Assembly (NCBI GenBank): GCA_008690995.1
Contig: VRMN01000012.1
Location: forward strand, 186,001-250,000
Direction: 5' to 3'
Length of the DNA: 64,000 nucleotides
From: Porphyridium purpureum
Lineage: Eukaryota; Rhodophyta; Bangiophyceae; Porphyridiales; Porphyridiaceae
A program made the translations under genes and the position numbers. Of the stretch, positions 12,139 through 22,200 are shown piece after piece. Position 1 is the stretch's first letter, and every line of letters begins with the position of its first letter. The notes under the pieces were generated by a model, which ran no database searches, had not been told where the DNA came from, and was given only the letters and a program-made list of their open reading frames with translations.

Positions 12139-13891
12139 CTCTCCCTGGGTGGTCTCCTTTGTCTGTTTTGTTTCTTCTTTTATTCCTTCTTTTTTCCCTT
12201 TATATGTGCTCAAGCAACTTCAAACAGAAGCTGTCCTCATTCCCAAGACCGCTGAGGGCAAGATTCTAAAAGAGTCTGTCCACAGGGAAGCATGGCCACA
12301 TTCTTTTTGGTGGGTTTGGAACTGCGATCATCATGACTCGTACGGCTGTTCAATTCAGCCAGCAGCACGAGTGGCGGAATGTCAGTACACCGAAAGGATG
12401 AGAATCCCAGATGACGAGAAACCAGCGAGCACGTAGACTTCCACCGTATACAGACAAATTGCTGGCCGTTTATGCAGAACGCGGTGGTATTGGTGTATTC
12501 TTGCAGTCTTACTCTGGTAAATATTCGGTCAGAGAGACTCGTTTCACATATTAAGCGCACTGAATTCTTCTACCGGTAAATCTCTCTCGTACAAACGCCT
12601 CGCCATTCCGAGGACGATGCCGACGCGGACGCGGAGGCGCGATGTAATATTTTACTAACTTTTACTGCGAGAGATGCTTTGGAGAGCACGAGCTGTGGCC
12701 GCTGAATCCAAAGCTATCAATTTTAGCGTCATAGATCTCCCTGGTTCGGCTCTGGTGACTGAAATTGGACGGTGGATATCGCGGATCAGACAATGCAGCA
12801 CTCGCCTTATCCCGTGGCAGTTTGATAAGGTTTGCTTCCACTCTCTGATTTCGCAGAGCCCATGGTTATCTAGAAAATCTTGATTCGACAACCAGCGGTT
12901 AGACAAGTCAAATTTTGCCTTGGTGAGGTGCGTGCGGAAGCCTTGAGCAATCAACGCCTGTTCACAGATCTACAAAAGGCAAAGTGATGACAGCAAACTT
13001 GGCAGTGCGACCAATTTGCCAAATCAACACGAGCCGCCCGTCATGCATCTGAGCAAAAGGTCGACGTAGCGGATGGTTCTAAGCTTTCGAATGGTTTTGA
13101 AACCATCCAACAATTTGACGGCGTCGAAGATGCAATATGTTCCCAGCTACCCAAGTGTTCACCTGGCGGGGCTGCAGCAGTCTCTCCCCTTCTTTCTGCG
13201 TAGACTCCATTGTAAGCCACGTATCTTTCCAAAGTCAGTTCCACAGCTACAGAGAAGAACTTGCAAAACTGTGTTGAGCTTCTCTGCTTTGCTTCGTGCC
13301 AACCGTTTCCCTGTCATGCCTTTTGGATTTTGGATTGGCGCAAACCAGTCCTCGGAACGATGCTCGCAGACAGCACAGCCTCCTTCGTGGATGTCAGTAG
13401 CTCAAATGCACAGCCCCGTGCTTTCACCCAAGTTGACCAGTGGATACCCTGCAATGTTCACATATTCCAAGAATGCGCTAAAAGAGAGTGCGCAGGTGCG
13501 CACTACGCTAATGCCCACGTGATAGCAACCATGCATGCACACATCATGACAATCCCCCACGGGGGACAAAAAGTTTTGCGTTCTCGTCACTTGGAGCTTC
13601 GCAACTATCGAACCAAGGACCAGCAGATAGACAAAGGAAATTCAACCACTACAGTCTGCCGCTCTCAAGCAATGATTTCACCACTGAGCTACAACGAGGG
13701 CGCAAAGATGGGGGCGATGGGCGAAAATTAAAGTAATTATACATGTTTTCTTGGGTTTTTCGATTTTGACTTGTGATTGCGGCGAGAGAACTGGGAGGTG
13801 GGGCCGAGCAAGGCGGAAGTGGTGAAGTGTGGTGGATGGGTTCGGATGGCGTTGAGGGTTTGGTGCGTGGTTTTATTGTGACGCAGGTGGG
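12139..13891. other. Spacer between LTR fossil and PP2C gene
   Basis: No supported gene. The first 60 bases are pyrimidine-rich after the LTR-like end. The rest holds short random frames. The region from about 13735 to 13891 lies just 3' of the PP2C gene and probably carries its 3' untranslated region. No AATAAA was seen there on the coding strand. Confidence 0.45.
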
Positions 13892-16711
13892 TCACGTGGT
13901 GGTGAAACATCTTAGGTCGATGACGAGGACTGTGCAATCGTCGACAGAGCCGCGCGCTAGAGCCTCGTCGACAATGCGCATCGTCGCGGCCTCGAGGTCG
14001 AATAGCGCGGCGTCGTCCTTGGCCATCTGCTCGATGAGGTCCACGGCGTCCTGATTGGGTACCCAGTCCCAGAGTCCGTCTGTCGCGAGGATCAGGAAGC
14101 GGTCGTCCGCGGTGAGCGTCCGCACGCTGACTTCGGGTTCTGCCGTGATGTACTTTTTGTACTTTTCGTCGCCGAGGCCGCGCGACACGGCCAGCACACC
14201 CGCCACGCGACCCATCAGCACAAACCCGCCTGCCTCTTCTATGCGGGACGCCTCGTCGTCGCGCGATGCGCGGTGGTCCTCGGTGAGCTGGTCGGCGACT
14301 CCGCCGTTCGACACGACCGCGCGCGAATCGCCCACATGCGCGACATATAGCTTGCCGTTCTTGATTATCGCCGTCACCGCCGTGCTACCAGAGCCGAACG
14401 GATCCTTGGCTTCTGAAGGTTTTCCCCCTCTTCCGGCGCCCGCCGAAGCGACCGTGCTGCTGAGTTCCGCAATGCGCTTGCGGCTCGCCTCGCTCGGATC
14501 GGCAGGCGGTTTCAGCTTGGTAGTACCCCCCGCCTCCGGCGCACCAGGCGAGAGGGGCGCTGGACGCCGCCCACGGGGCGACTTGAGATTTTCCGCGGCT
14601 GGCGGCGCCGACCCGATGGTCGAGCTATGTCCTTGGTCACTTGTACCTGCGGGATGGGCATCTACGCTGGGCATTACCAGCGAGTTTGCGAGTGGTACCG
14701 GGCGCCTTCTTGGCGACTTGATTCCACCGGATGCACTCTTGGCACTGCCTGCTCGGTCACCGAGGCCCATACCAAAGTCTGGCTCTTCGTCTTGAGCATC
14801 GTCGAACGGATTCTTGTACTCCGCCGCAGCCTTTCCGCGCGGAGAGAACGGCATGGCCCCACTGACTGTCTCGGACGCGACAAGTCTACCGATATTGCTC
14901 GGTTTGCCTCGCGGCGACACTAGCGTTGCCGATTCGACCTGATGCGCCGTTAGGAGACCTGGCGCCGGTTTCGCTCGTGAGGCGCGTGGCGACATGAGCA
15001 GTGCTGGCGATGCAGACACGTCGTCCATTTCAAGCACGTTTGGTGCCGAAACAGACATTGGCGACTGCAGCGCGGCTCTTGCCTTCGGTGATGGTTCTGG
15101 TTCGCTCACGTTTGCGGGTGGGTTGCCTTGTATCAAACTGGGCGAGTATCCGGCAAAGCTGCCAGTCTGGCTCTTGTTCTTTCCATCTTTTGATGAAGAG
15201 TGGTTGGTGAATGATGATGTGAATTGCTTCTTCACATTATTCAGCGTCTTGCCCTTCGACACGGCTGATTTAGGAGCAGCAAGTGTTCTTTCCTGTGCTT
15301 GCTTATCTTGCTGTTGCGATGGTTGCTCTTGCGCGTCACCTGCGCTGGCATTAAATACGGTACTCGCTTCCAATGATGACGTCTCTCGTCGCTTTGAGTG
15401 GCTGCCGCGAGGTGACACGGGCACATTTGACGATGTGCAGCGATTCGAGCCTGTCATCAGCAGCTCTTGGAACTTGGATGATTTCAGCAGATGTTTTGAT
15501 GGTCCGGACTTGTCGGCTTTGTCTGTGCCCTTGTCTGTTATGCCCGAGATGCTAATCTTTCCGAACGATAAATCGCTCATGCGCCGACGAGGCGATTTCA
15601 GCGAGGATACTGTCGAAGGCGATTCATCATTTGGATTGCTCTCATCGATGGTGCCACCGATCGCCTCAAGAATGTTCAGCGACCGACCCATGTCAGCGGC
15701 CAACTCGTCACTGACCGATGAACCTGCAGCCGCAGGGCTATTTTTCGTGCCCTCCGGCGATTTAATATGTTGGCGTCCAAACGGCGCGCCGACCGTGCTG
15801 TTCCCACCAAAAGCTTTCACTTTTGAGCTTCCGTCCTCGCCTTGCTGACCGCTGCCGCCGTTTGGGTCCTTGTCTTCGTGACTACTGATGCGCTTCTCCA
15901 ATTGCGGAAGCACCACACTGCGAAACTGATTACGGCTCTCGGTCTGCATCATACTTTCCTGGTTCCTCACAAACGCCACTTGCGCGGCGGCGCGGCGCGC
16001 CATCTGTGCGCGCAGAAAGAACTCGTCAGTATCCAAAAATCCGGCTTTCATAGCATCGAGGACGTCGCCGTTTCTGAACTTGGCATGGCTGGTCACGTTG
16101 ATGGGTAGGTTCTGCGCCGCATATTGCGATGCGTGAGCGCCGCCGTGACCGTCAAACACGCCAAAGAAGATAAAGTCGTCTCCCGGCATGACGCAGCACG
16201 CGTCCTCGCACGCAGAGCGCTTCTTGCCACGCCGCGACAGGAGCCAATACCTGCAGCGATGCGCGCTGCTGGTATCTGCGGCGGAAGGCTCCTCACCCTG
16301 CGACGTCATAATATAATCGGACTGCTCCTCATCATTCACGTGCTTACCGTCGCCGCTCAAGTTAGAATCCGCCGTGTACGACCTGATCACCATGGACCCT
16401 TCCGAGCCCGTACGAGAATCCGCCTCACTCACGACGGTGAGCGCGAGCCGCGGCGGCCGCTTCCTCGTCCCCATGGCCGCCGACGCCGGCGCTGCAGCGC
16501 CACTCCTCTCGTTGACCTTTCGCGCGGCGCCACCATTCTCCACGCGCGGCGCGCTCCGGCGCTCACGCGTTGCCGCCGCGGCGTCCATGACGCGACCACG
16601 CATACACACGCCGCCCTCCCTGCTCCTCCAGCCAGTGCAGCCAATGGGTGCAGAGCGGGGCACGGGGGGATAACTGTGTAGAAACGGGAAGAAGGCAGGG
16701 GGAGGGAGCAC
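13892..16711 (-). CDS. PP2C-type protein phosphatase with very large insert
   Basis: This encodes a metal-dependent Ser/Thr phosphatase of the PP2C (PPM) family. The N-terminal half of the fold has SACEDACCVMP and the metal-binding FGVFDGHGG (about residues 183-192). The C-terminal part has GSTAVTAII, LYVAHVGDSRAV, AVSRGLGD, ATDGLWD and DDCTVLVIDL, so the metal-binding Asp residues are present. Between them, about residues 250-770, lies a low-complexity Ser/Pro/Ala-rich insert of roughly 520 residues with repeated SPR sites (for example SPRGSHS, SPRASRAK, KSPRRRP, KSPRGRRP), likely phosphorylation or docking sites. A usual PP2C is 300-400 residues; this one is 939. The first 35 or so residues look like leader translation. 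ATGs at 16603 and 16588 are good alternative starts. The region just upstream is GA-rich on the coding strand. Substrate unknown. Confidence 0.92.
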   Translation of the reverse strand: MLPPPAFFPFLHSYPPVPRSAPIGCTGWRSREGGVCMRGRVMDAAAATRERRSAPRVENGGAARKVNERSGAAAPASAAMGTRKRPPRLALTVVSEADSRTGSEGSMVIRSYTADSNLSGDGKHVNDEEQSDYIMTSQGEEPSAADTSSAHRCRYWLLSRRGKKRSACEDACCVMPGDDFIFFGVFDGHGGAHASQYAAQNLPINVTSHAKFRNGDVLDAMKAGFLDTDEFFLRAQMARRAAAQVAFVRNQESMMQTESRNQFRSVVLPQLEKRISSHEDKDPNGGSGQQGEDGSSKVKAFGGNSTVGAPFGRQHIKSPEGTKNSPAAAGSSVSDELAADMGRSLNILEAIGGTIDESNPNDESPSTVSSLKSPRRRMSDLSFGKISISGITDKGTDKADKSGPSKHLLKSSKFQELLMTGSNRCTSSNVPVSPRGSHSKRRETSSLEASTVFNASAGDAQEQPSQQQDKQAQERTLAAPKSAVSKGKTLNNVKKQFTSSFTNHSSSKDGKNKSQTGSFAGYSPSLIQGNPPANVSEPEPSPKARAALQSPMSVSAPNVLEMDDVSASPALLMSPRASRAKPAPGLLTAHQVESATLVSPRGKPSNIGRLVASETVSGAMPFSPRGKAAAEYKNPFDDAQDEEPDFGMGLGDRAGSAKSASGGIKSPRRRPVPLANSLVMPSVDAHPAGTSDQGHSSTIGSAPPAAENLKSPRGRRPAPLSPGAPEAGGTTKLKPPADPSEASRKRIAELSSTVASAGAGRGGKPSEAKDPFGSGSTAVTAIIKNGKLYVAHVGDSRAVVSNGGVADQLTEDHRASRDDEASRIEEAGGFVLMGRVAGVLAVSRGLGDEKYKKYITAEPEVSVRTLTADDRFLILATDGLWDWVPNQDAVDLIEQMAKDDAALFDLEAATMRIVDEALARGSVDDCTVLVIDLRCFTTT

Positions 16712-16868
16712 GCAATTAACTCCTGAGCGCTACACCACACTACCTGTCACGGGCTTCCCCCTCTCTCCTCTCTTCTCTCCCTCTCTCTCGACTGACTAAC
16801 AGCCGCCAGTCGCGCATGTCACGCCGCATGCGGCTGAGCTTCACTGTACCTCACTCCACTGTACAAAT

Positions 16869-16966
16869 ACAGAACACCCACCGAACACCCACCGAACACC
16901 CACCGAACACCCACAGAACACCCACAGAACACCCACAGAACACCCACCGAACACCCACCGAACAAG
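16869..16966. repeat. Tandem 11-bp minisatellite (CMGAACACCCA)
   Basis: About nine head-to-tail copies of an 11-nt unit, ACMGAACACCC, alternate only between A and C at one position. The last unit runs into AGAGGTGTTCTG, which mirrors GAACACC and could fold back on the array. The unit differs from CTGTACACCCA at 38705 by two bases. Confidence 0.9.
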
Positions 16967-17679
16967 AGGTGTTCTGCTGAGGATCGAGCGTCGGCTAATA
17001 TCGGGCAGCGCCATAACGGCTAAGCGGCTACATTGCTAAACGGCTAAACGGCTAATTGGTTCAATGTTTAGGATTTTTTCTGGTGGCGTGTGATGGCTGT
17101 GGGTGTAGAAGGCGTGTCGCTTGGGGAGAGCGACCTTGTGGAGTGTGTGGCGGAGAGCTGTGGTAAAGCGGGTTACGGAAATCCGTCCACATTGGCGGCG
17201 CGGCGAGATTTCCACGCGCATGGCTCTCGCATTGCAGTTGTGATCGGCTCTGGGAAGGAATCATGTTCCGGCAAAACCCGCACAAAATAGTCTCTCGGCG
17301 CAAGTACGCACAGAGTCGAGGCTTATTTTGTGTCTCGTCTTTGCAGTTCTGTGCTGGACAAATCTATAACGTATTCGTGTATTCCAGACCGCGCAATGTA
17401 TGCATCTAACCTTTGCTGCCTCGCGAACACGTACCGCTCCCGGCCTAAATACACAGCGGCGTTTCGGGCGCCGCGCGCCGACCTTTTGCAGAAGAGCCCC
17501 GAGACGAGTACCACGACGGGCACAGCACGTGCACTCTGTATCATGAGCGCTCAGATTCCGGGAGCAGCACCACCGTAGCGCTGCTATCTGTGAAGTGCGC
17601 GGCGTCACCGCCATGCTGCTGCAACACAAGCCAGCCCACGCCCAGGTCCGACGCTCGACTGGACCGCCACAAAAGAACA

Positions 17680-17794
17680 GAAGTACAGCAGAAGTACAGC
17701 AGAAGTACAGCAGAAGTACAGCAGAAGTACAGCAGAAGTACAGCAGAAGTACAGCAGAAGTACAGCAGAAGTACAGCAGAAGTACAGCAGAAGT
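17680..17794. repeat. Tandem 11-bp minisatellite (GAAGTACAGCA)
   Basis: Ten to eleven perfect copies of an 11-nt unit. Its reverse complement contains CTGTAC followed by TTC, the core shared with other spacers of the window. Because 11 is not a multiple of 3, all frames stay open here and give meaningless Lys/Gln/Ser peptides. Confidence 0.92.
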
Positions 17795-17910
17795 GGAAAC
17801 CCTAATTCGTGCGGAAGCGCGGCGCTTTTCGAGTCGGTGCGCGTTGGGGGCGGCAAGATGTGGAGCCGGGGAGACGAGAGTGTGTGAGGGAGAGGGAGAC
17901 GCGTCGATGA

Positions 17911-18129
17911 GTGTTCTGCGGGATTGGCGCGCGCGGGTTCTGGAAGCAGCAGGCGGTCGTCTGGGCCGCGGCGGGCGTGGTGTTTTACATCAGCGTCTGG
18001 CGCCCGGATCGCGCGCGGCGCGCCAGGGACGCCGCACCCCAGCTCGAAATTGACGCGCCGCTGTCCCCAAAGAGACACCAGCAGCTGCTCGACGAGGTAC
18101 AGAAGCAGCAGCAGCAGGAGCAGGAGTAG
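17911..18129 (+). CDS. Possible small single-span membrane protein
   Basis: A 72-codon frame reads as a short hydrophobic helix (AVVWAAAGVVFYISVW), a basic patch (RPDRARRARD) and a Gln-rich helical tail (LDEVQKQQQQEQE), which resembles a small organelle or ER membrane protein. The frame has no ATG: it opens at GTG after an in-frame stop at 17908. An ATG at 17907 lies in another frame, so an unseen intron, a sequence indel or non-ATG initiation would be needed. It lies about 240 bp upstream of the TLC-domain gene on the same strand, behind a GA-rich tract. I do not recognise a family. Confidence 0.3.
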   Translation: MFCGIGARGFWKQQAVVWAAAGVVFYISVWRPDRARRARDAAPQLEIDAPLSPKRHQQLLDEVQKQQQQEQE

Positions 18130-18365
18130 GAGCAGCAATAGTAGGACAAAGTGCACGGCGGCCGGGTTCAAACACCACGCGCAGACACGTGGCGGCGGGC
18201 CGCACGCGTGGCGACGCAGCGTCAGTAAAAGCGGGACTTGGCCTTGTGAGGTTCAGGCGTTTGCGCAGCCGGGCACTCATCTTCATTTCATTTTTTCGTG
18301 TCGTTCTGGCGGCCGGGCCTGCGGGTAATTGGTGCTTCTAGGGGACGGTTGATTCGTCCGGGAGA

Positions 18366-19169
18366 ATGCAGAACGCACTGTACATTGCGCTGTGGGTCGG
18401 CGGCTGGCAGACGCTGCACACCTTGGCACTACTGGGCTTCAGCAACTACTTTCGCAAACGCCCAGTCGGCCTCTTTCCTGTGCGCTATGCCCCTAGCTTT
18501 TTCGTGGCGGGGATGCACGCGCTCGTCATCTCTATCGTAGGCCTGTCCTTAATGGTGGCGTTCTTCGGTGCGCCCTACACGGTCAAGTACGGCTCGGACA
18601 CGCACGGCTCAGAGGAATTTCACACGGCTCACCGTGCGGTCGAGCAGGCGTGCTGCATGTTTGTGGGGTATCTTTTTTATGACCTGGGGCATGTACTCAC
18701 ACACTTTCCGGACCTTGGCGGATGGGATATGCTGATCCATCACATGCTCTTTCTGTCGGCCAGCTTGACCGCGTTATACCGATCGATCCTTCATTTCTCG
18801 TTCGCGTGGCTAATCATCGGCGAAATCAGCTCTGTCTTTCTCAATTTGAGATGGTTTCTACGCAAATTGAACTGTAGCATCGCGTGGTTGCTGCCGGTCA
18901 ACTTGCTCTTTGCGTTGTTCTTTGGCGTAACCCGAGTGCTTGTATACGGAGTAGGACTTTACGACCTTGTACAAGCGAACAAGGAGCTCCAATCGTTGTG
19001 GATTCGATACTTTGTGTTTATTCTGTCGATCGGATGGCTCTTGAACACTTATTGGTTTGCCTTTATTCTGCGCAAAGGCCTGGGTCTGGACCAAGCCCGT
19101 CGGAACTCTGGCAATAACCGCGGGCAAACCATCCGGCAAAGCGAGTCGAGCACCGAAAAAACTCGGTGA
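18366..19169 (+). CDS. TLC-domain multispan membrane protein
   Basis: The 267-residue protein has about six to seven hydrophobic spans and the layout of the TRAM/LAG1/CLN8 (TLC) family, closest in style to the TMEM56/TLCD4 group. HRAVEQACCMFVGYLFYD is followed by LTHFPDLGGWDMLIHHMLF, with the paired His typical of TLC proteins, then a Trp/Phe-rich C-terminal span (LLNTYWFAFILRKGLGL). Members act in ER or other internal membranes in ceramide synthesis or lipid sensing and trafficking. The ceramide synthase hallmark (HDxxD-like) is not clear, so I do not call it a ceramide synthase. The start at 18366 gives an N-terminal hydrophobic segment directly. It converges on the next gene, with 91 bp between stops. 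Confidence 0.85.
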   Translation: MQNALYIALWVGGWQTLHTLALLGFSNYFRKRPVGLFPVRYAPSFFVAGMHALVISIVGLSLMVAFFGAPYTVKYGSDTHGSEEFHTAHRAVEQACCMFVGYLFYDLGHVLTHFPDLGGWDMLIHHMLFLSASLTALYRSILHFSFAWLIIGEISSVFLNLRWFLRKLNCSIAWLLPVNLLFALFFGVTRVLVYGVGLYDLVQANKELQSLWIRYFVFILSIGWLLNTYWFAFILRKGLGLDQARRNSGNNRGQTIRQSESSTEKTR

Positions 19170-19260
19170 CCGTCCGGCGCATGGAGCTTGTGCACAATAC
19201 TTAAAGTGGGTTCGGATGCTTTGGAATATTACGAGAGCACTGCGGCGGTAGGCTGCATTT

Positions 19261-22200
19261 CTAAATTGTACCCAGTAGGCAGAACGAACATTTGGTTCGT
19301 TGAAGAGGAAGCGTAGCGTTTTGTGGTACAGCAAGACGACACGGACACAACGAGCATTGCACAGATGGCACGCCAAAACCCAGAAAGGTGAGCGTGTTGA
19401 AGCAAACGCTCATGCCGGGCTGCGGATACTTGTTCGTCATCTGCTTGGACATGCACAAGTTCAACTTGGACACTAGCTGCTGCGCCTGATCCTGCGCTTC
19501 TGGCTGATCAGTGGCGGCTCCGCGGCTGCGACTCTGCAGCACTCGAATGCCTTGCGCAGCTAGCCCATAGTTCTCGATACCCAGATTAAAGTTGATGGCG
19601 GCGTTCATGCCTCGAATCCACTGGTCGGGACGGAGCGGAATCTCAGTCAGAACGGTCGCATAATGGGCGGCGTAACGTTTAGCTTCCATCTTCTGCTGCG
19701 GGGTTGGCGCTTTAGTCTCGTCGCGCGCACGCTCCAAGCATTCCACGACACGCTTCATGATGCGTGCAGCAATGCGGTGCCACACAAGCGCAATCATGAG
19801 CGCGCGATCCTTTTTCGCACAAACAGCGTGCATTTGTAAAGCCTGGCCACACACATCAAACGCCTCCTCCAAGCGCCCAGCATCGATGGCCGTTACCGCA
19901 TTGCTCAGCATCACTTTCACACTTTCGATGGACGCGGTGGACGCAGAGGACGTGGAGCCTCCATCCGCTTGCCCAGCCTGCTGCTCTCCATCCTCCTCGA
20001 ACGCGCCAAACATAGTCGGTGCGGTGAAGCCGCCGACGGCTCCAGCCGTCGGCGCAATAATCTGATTCGAGAACTCAGCTAGCAGGCTCGTCTCGAGAAT
20101 AGTCGAAACCGATGACGCTGTATTCGGCGGAAGGCTCGCAGTCTCACCGTCTTGACCACCATTGGTCATGGCGCGAACGTTCACAGAATCCGCAACGCCC
20201 ATCTCCAAGAATTCGTTCGGTCCTGCATGCTTGACGCCCTCGGCATCGACGTCCTTTTCCTGCCAGACGTTGCACTTGGCTACCGAGCTATTGGACACGC
20301 GCAGCTGCAGTGCTGATATGGCCCCCGCGATGGTGTCGTTTTTGTACTGTGCCGCCAATGAGTCAAGCGCGCGGAACGCTTGCGCACCGCCTTCACGATC
20401 GACAAACGCACGAAGTGTGCCCTCGCGGCCTAGCACAGAGGAGCAGCGCTTGGCGGTATTAAAGTCACCCAGAACGATCGCATGATTGAACAGCATTTGG
20501 AAAGCATGATAAAGTTCGCAACCCGGGTAGAAATCAGAAGCAGCGGAGAGCGTAACATACTCGGCCTCCAGAACACTTAGCGCTGCGCGTACATTTCGTA
20601 GCTGCACAAGCATTTTGGCTCGCAGGACCGGCGGAAGGGATAAGGTTCCGCCATTTGCGTTACCGATACCTCGACCTTTTCGATCATTCTCATCCATAAG
20701 TAGCAATGCGGTGGCGATACTGTCATGCCCAGCACTGACCAAGCCACGTACCACGCCGACGGAGACCTGTGCCGCATCGTGATCAGCAAGAAGCGATCGA
20801 ATTTTTGCATCTGTGGCTGCTGCGGATGCAGAAGGAATGCCAAGGGCACCAAACACGGACGGCTGAATAAATCCTGCACTGCGGGAAATGATCGCAAATC
20901 GGTTTTCTCGACTGGTTCCCCCACCTGCAGCAGCAGTATGCACGCCATAAATGACCCGATCCGGCAACGCTGCGATCAGGCAGGATGGAGCTGCGTCTGC
21001 ACGACTGCAGCTCGCAAGCAAGTCAGCTTTCGCTTTTATGGAAATGCTGTAGATGTGCGCACCCATCAAAAGCGCCACCACAGGTCCATTCCACACGATA
21101 TTTAGGGGGGCGCCCGTGGCTACTACAGCCCGATGCTTGCTCGGTCCAAACGCGACCGAGTCCAGCGCGAGCGCGGAAAGGGGCTCGAGTCGATTTTTGA
21201 AGAAAAGAATGCGTTTGGATGTGAGTGCCACAGCCAAGTACTGCTTGCTCGAACTGTTTGTACCACCCGATGGAATTTGCTGCCATCTCAAGTCCAACAC
21301 GCGCTCGCTGCGCTGCAGGGGTACGGCAGTCTCGTCGTCCGCGTCAAGTAAATGCTCAGGTGCACCAAATCGCCAATTCTGCGACGCGACCAGCCTGCTG
21401 AGCTGGCGTTGGAAGTACACTACCGCGTTGCCATTGTTCATGGGAGAAGCAAATACGCGCGTCATCACCACCGCGGTAGGTGCCGTTTGCGTGACATTTC
21501 CGGCGTTGCCTGAGGCACTCGCAAATTTGGCGCGGTGCATTCCAAGCGAGTTGCTCTTGTCGCCTCGAAACTGAAACGCAGCAAATGCCGCTCCAGATGC
21601 CGATATCACCAGCAGGCGGTTCTGGTTATCCACAGGACCCAAGAAGCAGCCATCACGTCCTTCTTGTGGCTCTGAAACATTCCATTCCGTATCGTTCTCG
21701 TTCTCACCTCGCTTCGTGCACATGACATATTTGAACTGGGCGTCACCAGCCTCGACGTACATTAAGTCTGATAGCATTTCTCCTTCGTCCAGTGCTTGCG
21801 GCTCGGATGCCATAAAAACGAGCACAGCAACTACTCCACGGCTGCTACTATCGCTGCCTGTGGTCGTGCTGCCATATGCGACGCAGAGGCGATACACACT
21901 ACCGCGCGGAAGCTCGCACACTGGAACAGCAGTGCCCTTCTGTAGCGAATAAACGTACAATTTTCCGTCCGCGGCGAATACCGCATCAGAACGCACCATG
22001 ACCGTGCCGCCAATTACGTTCTGCGGATCCGTGCTGAAGGGCGTGTCGATACCCGGTGCCAAAATGGCTGAGCTTTGAAAGACACCCGAAATAATGGGCA
22101 GTGGTCTCATGACATACACCTTGCTCTTTGTGACAGCGCGTTCCGCGCTCTGCGCATTGTTCCACAGCATCAAATTTCCGTGCACGGGCTCTCCCGCCAT

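Larger units (their letters stand above)
16712..17906. other. Divergent spacer with two 11-bp tandem arrays
   Basis: This lies between the minus-strand PP2C gene and the plus-strand genes that follow. It holds a CT-rich tract (GA-rich on the PP2C coding strand) around 16755-16795, the 11-bp array at 16869-16966, a cluster of GGCTAA units at 16990-17060, and a second 11-bp array at 17680-17794. No gene was supported. Confidence 0.6.

Noticed and set aside
14055-14795. 246-codon plus-strand frame inside the PP2C gene
   Set aside because: Antisense shadow of the PP2C coding sequence, whose motifs are clear on the minus strand.
17680-17794. Possible CRISPR-like or coding repeat
   Set aside because: Units are directly adjacent with no spacers, and the genome is eukaryotic. 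It is a simple 11-bp minisatellite.
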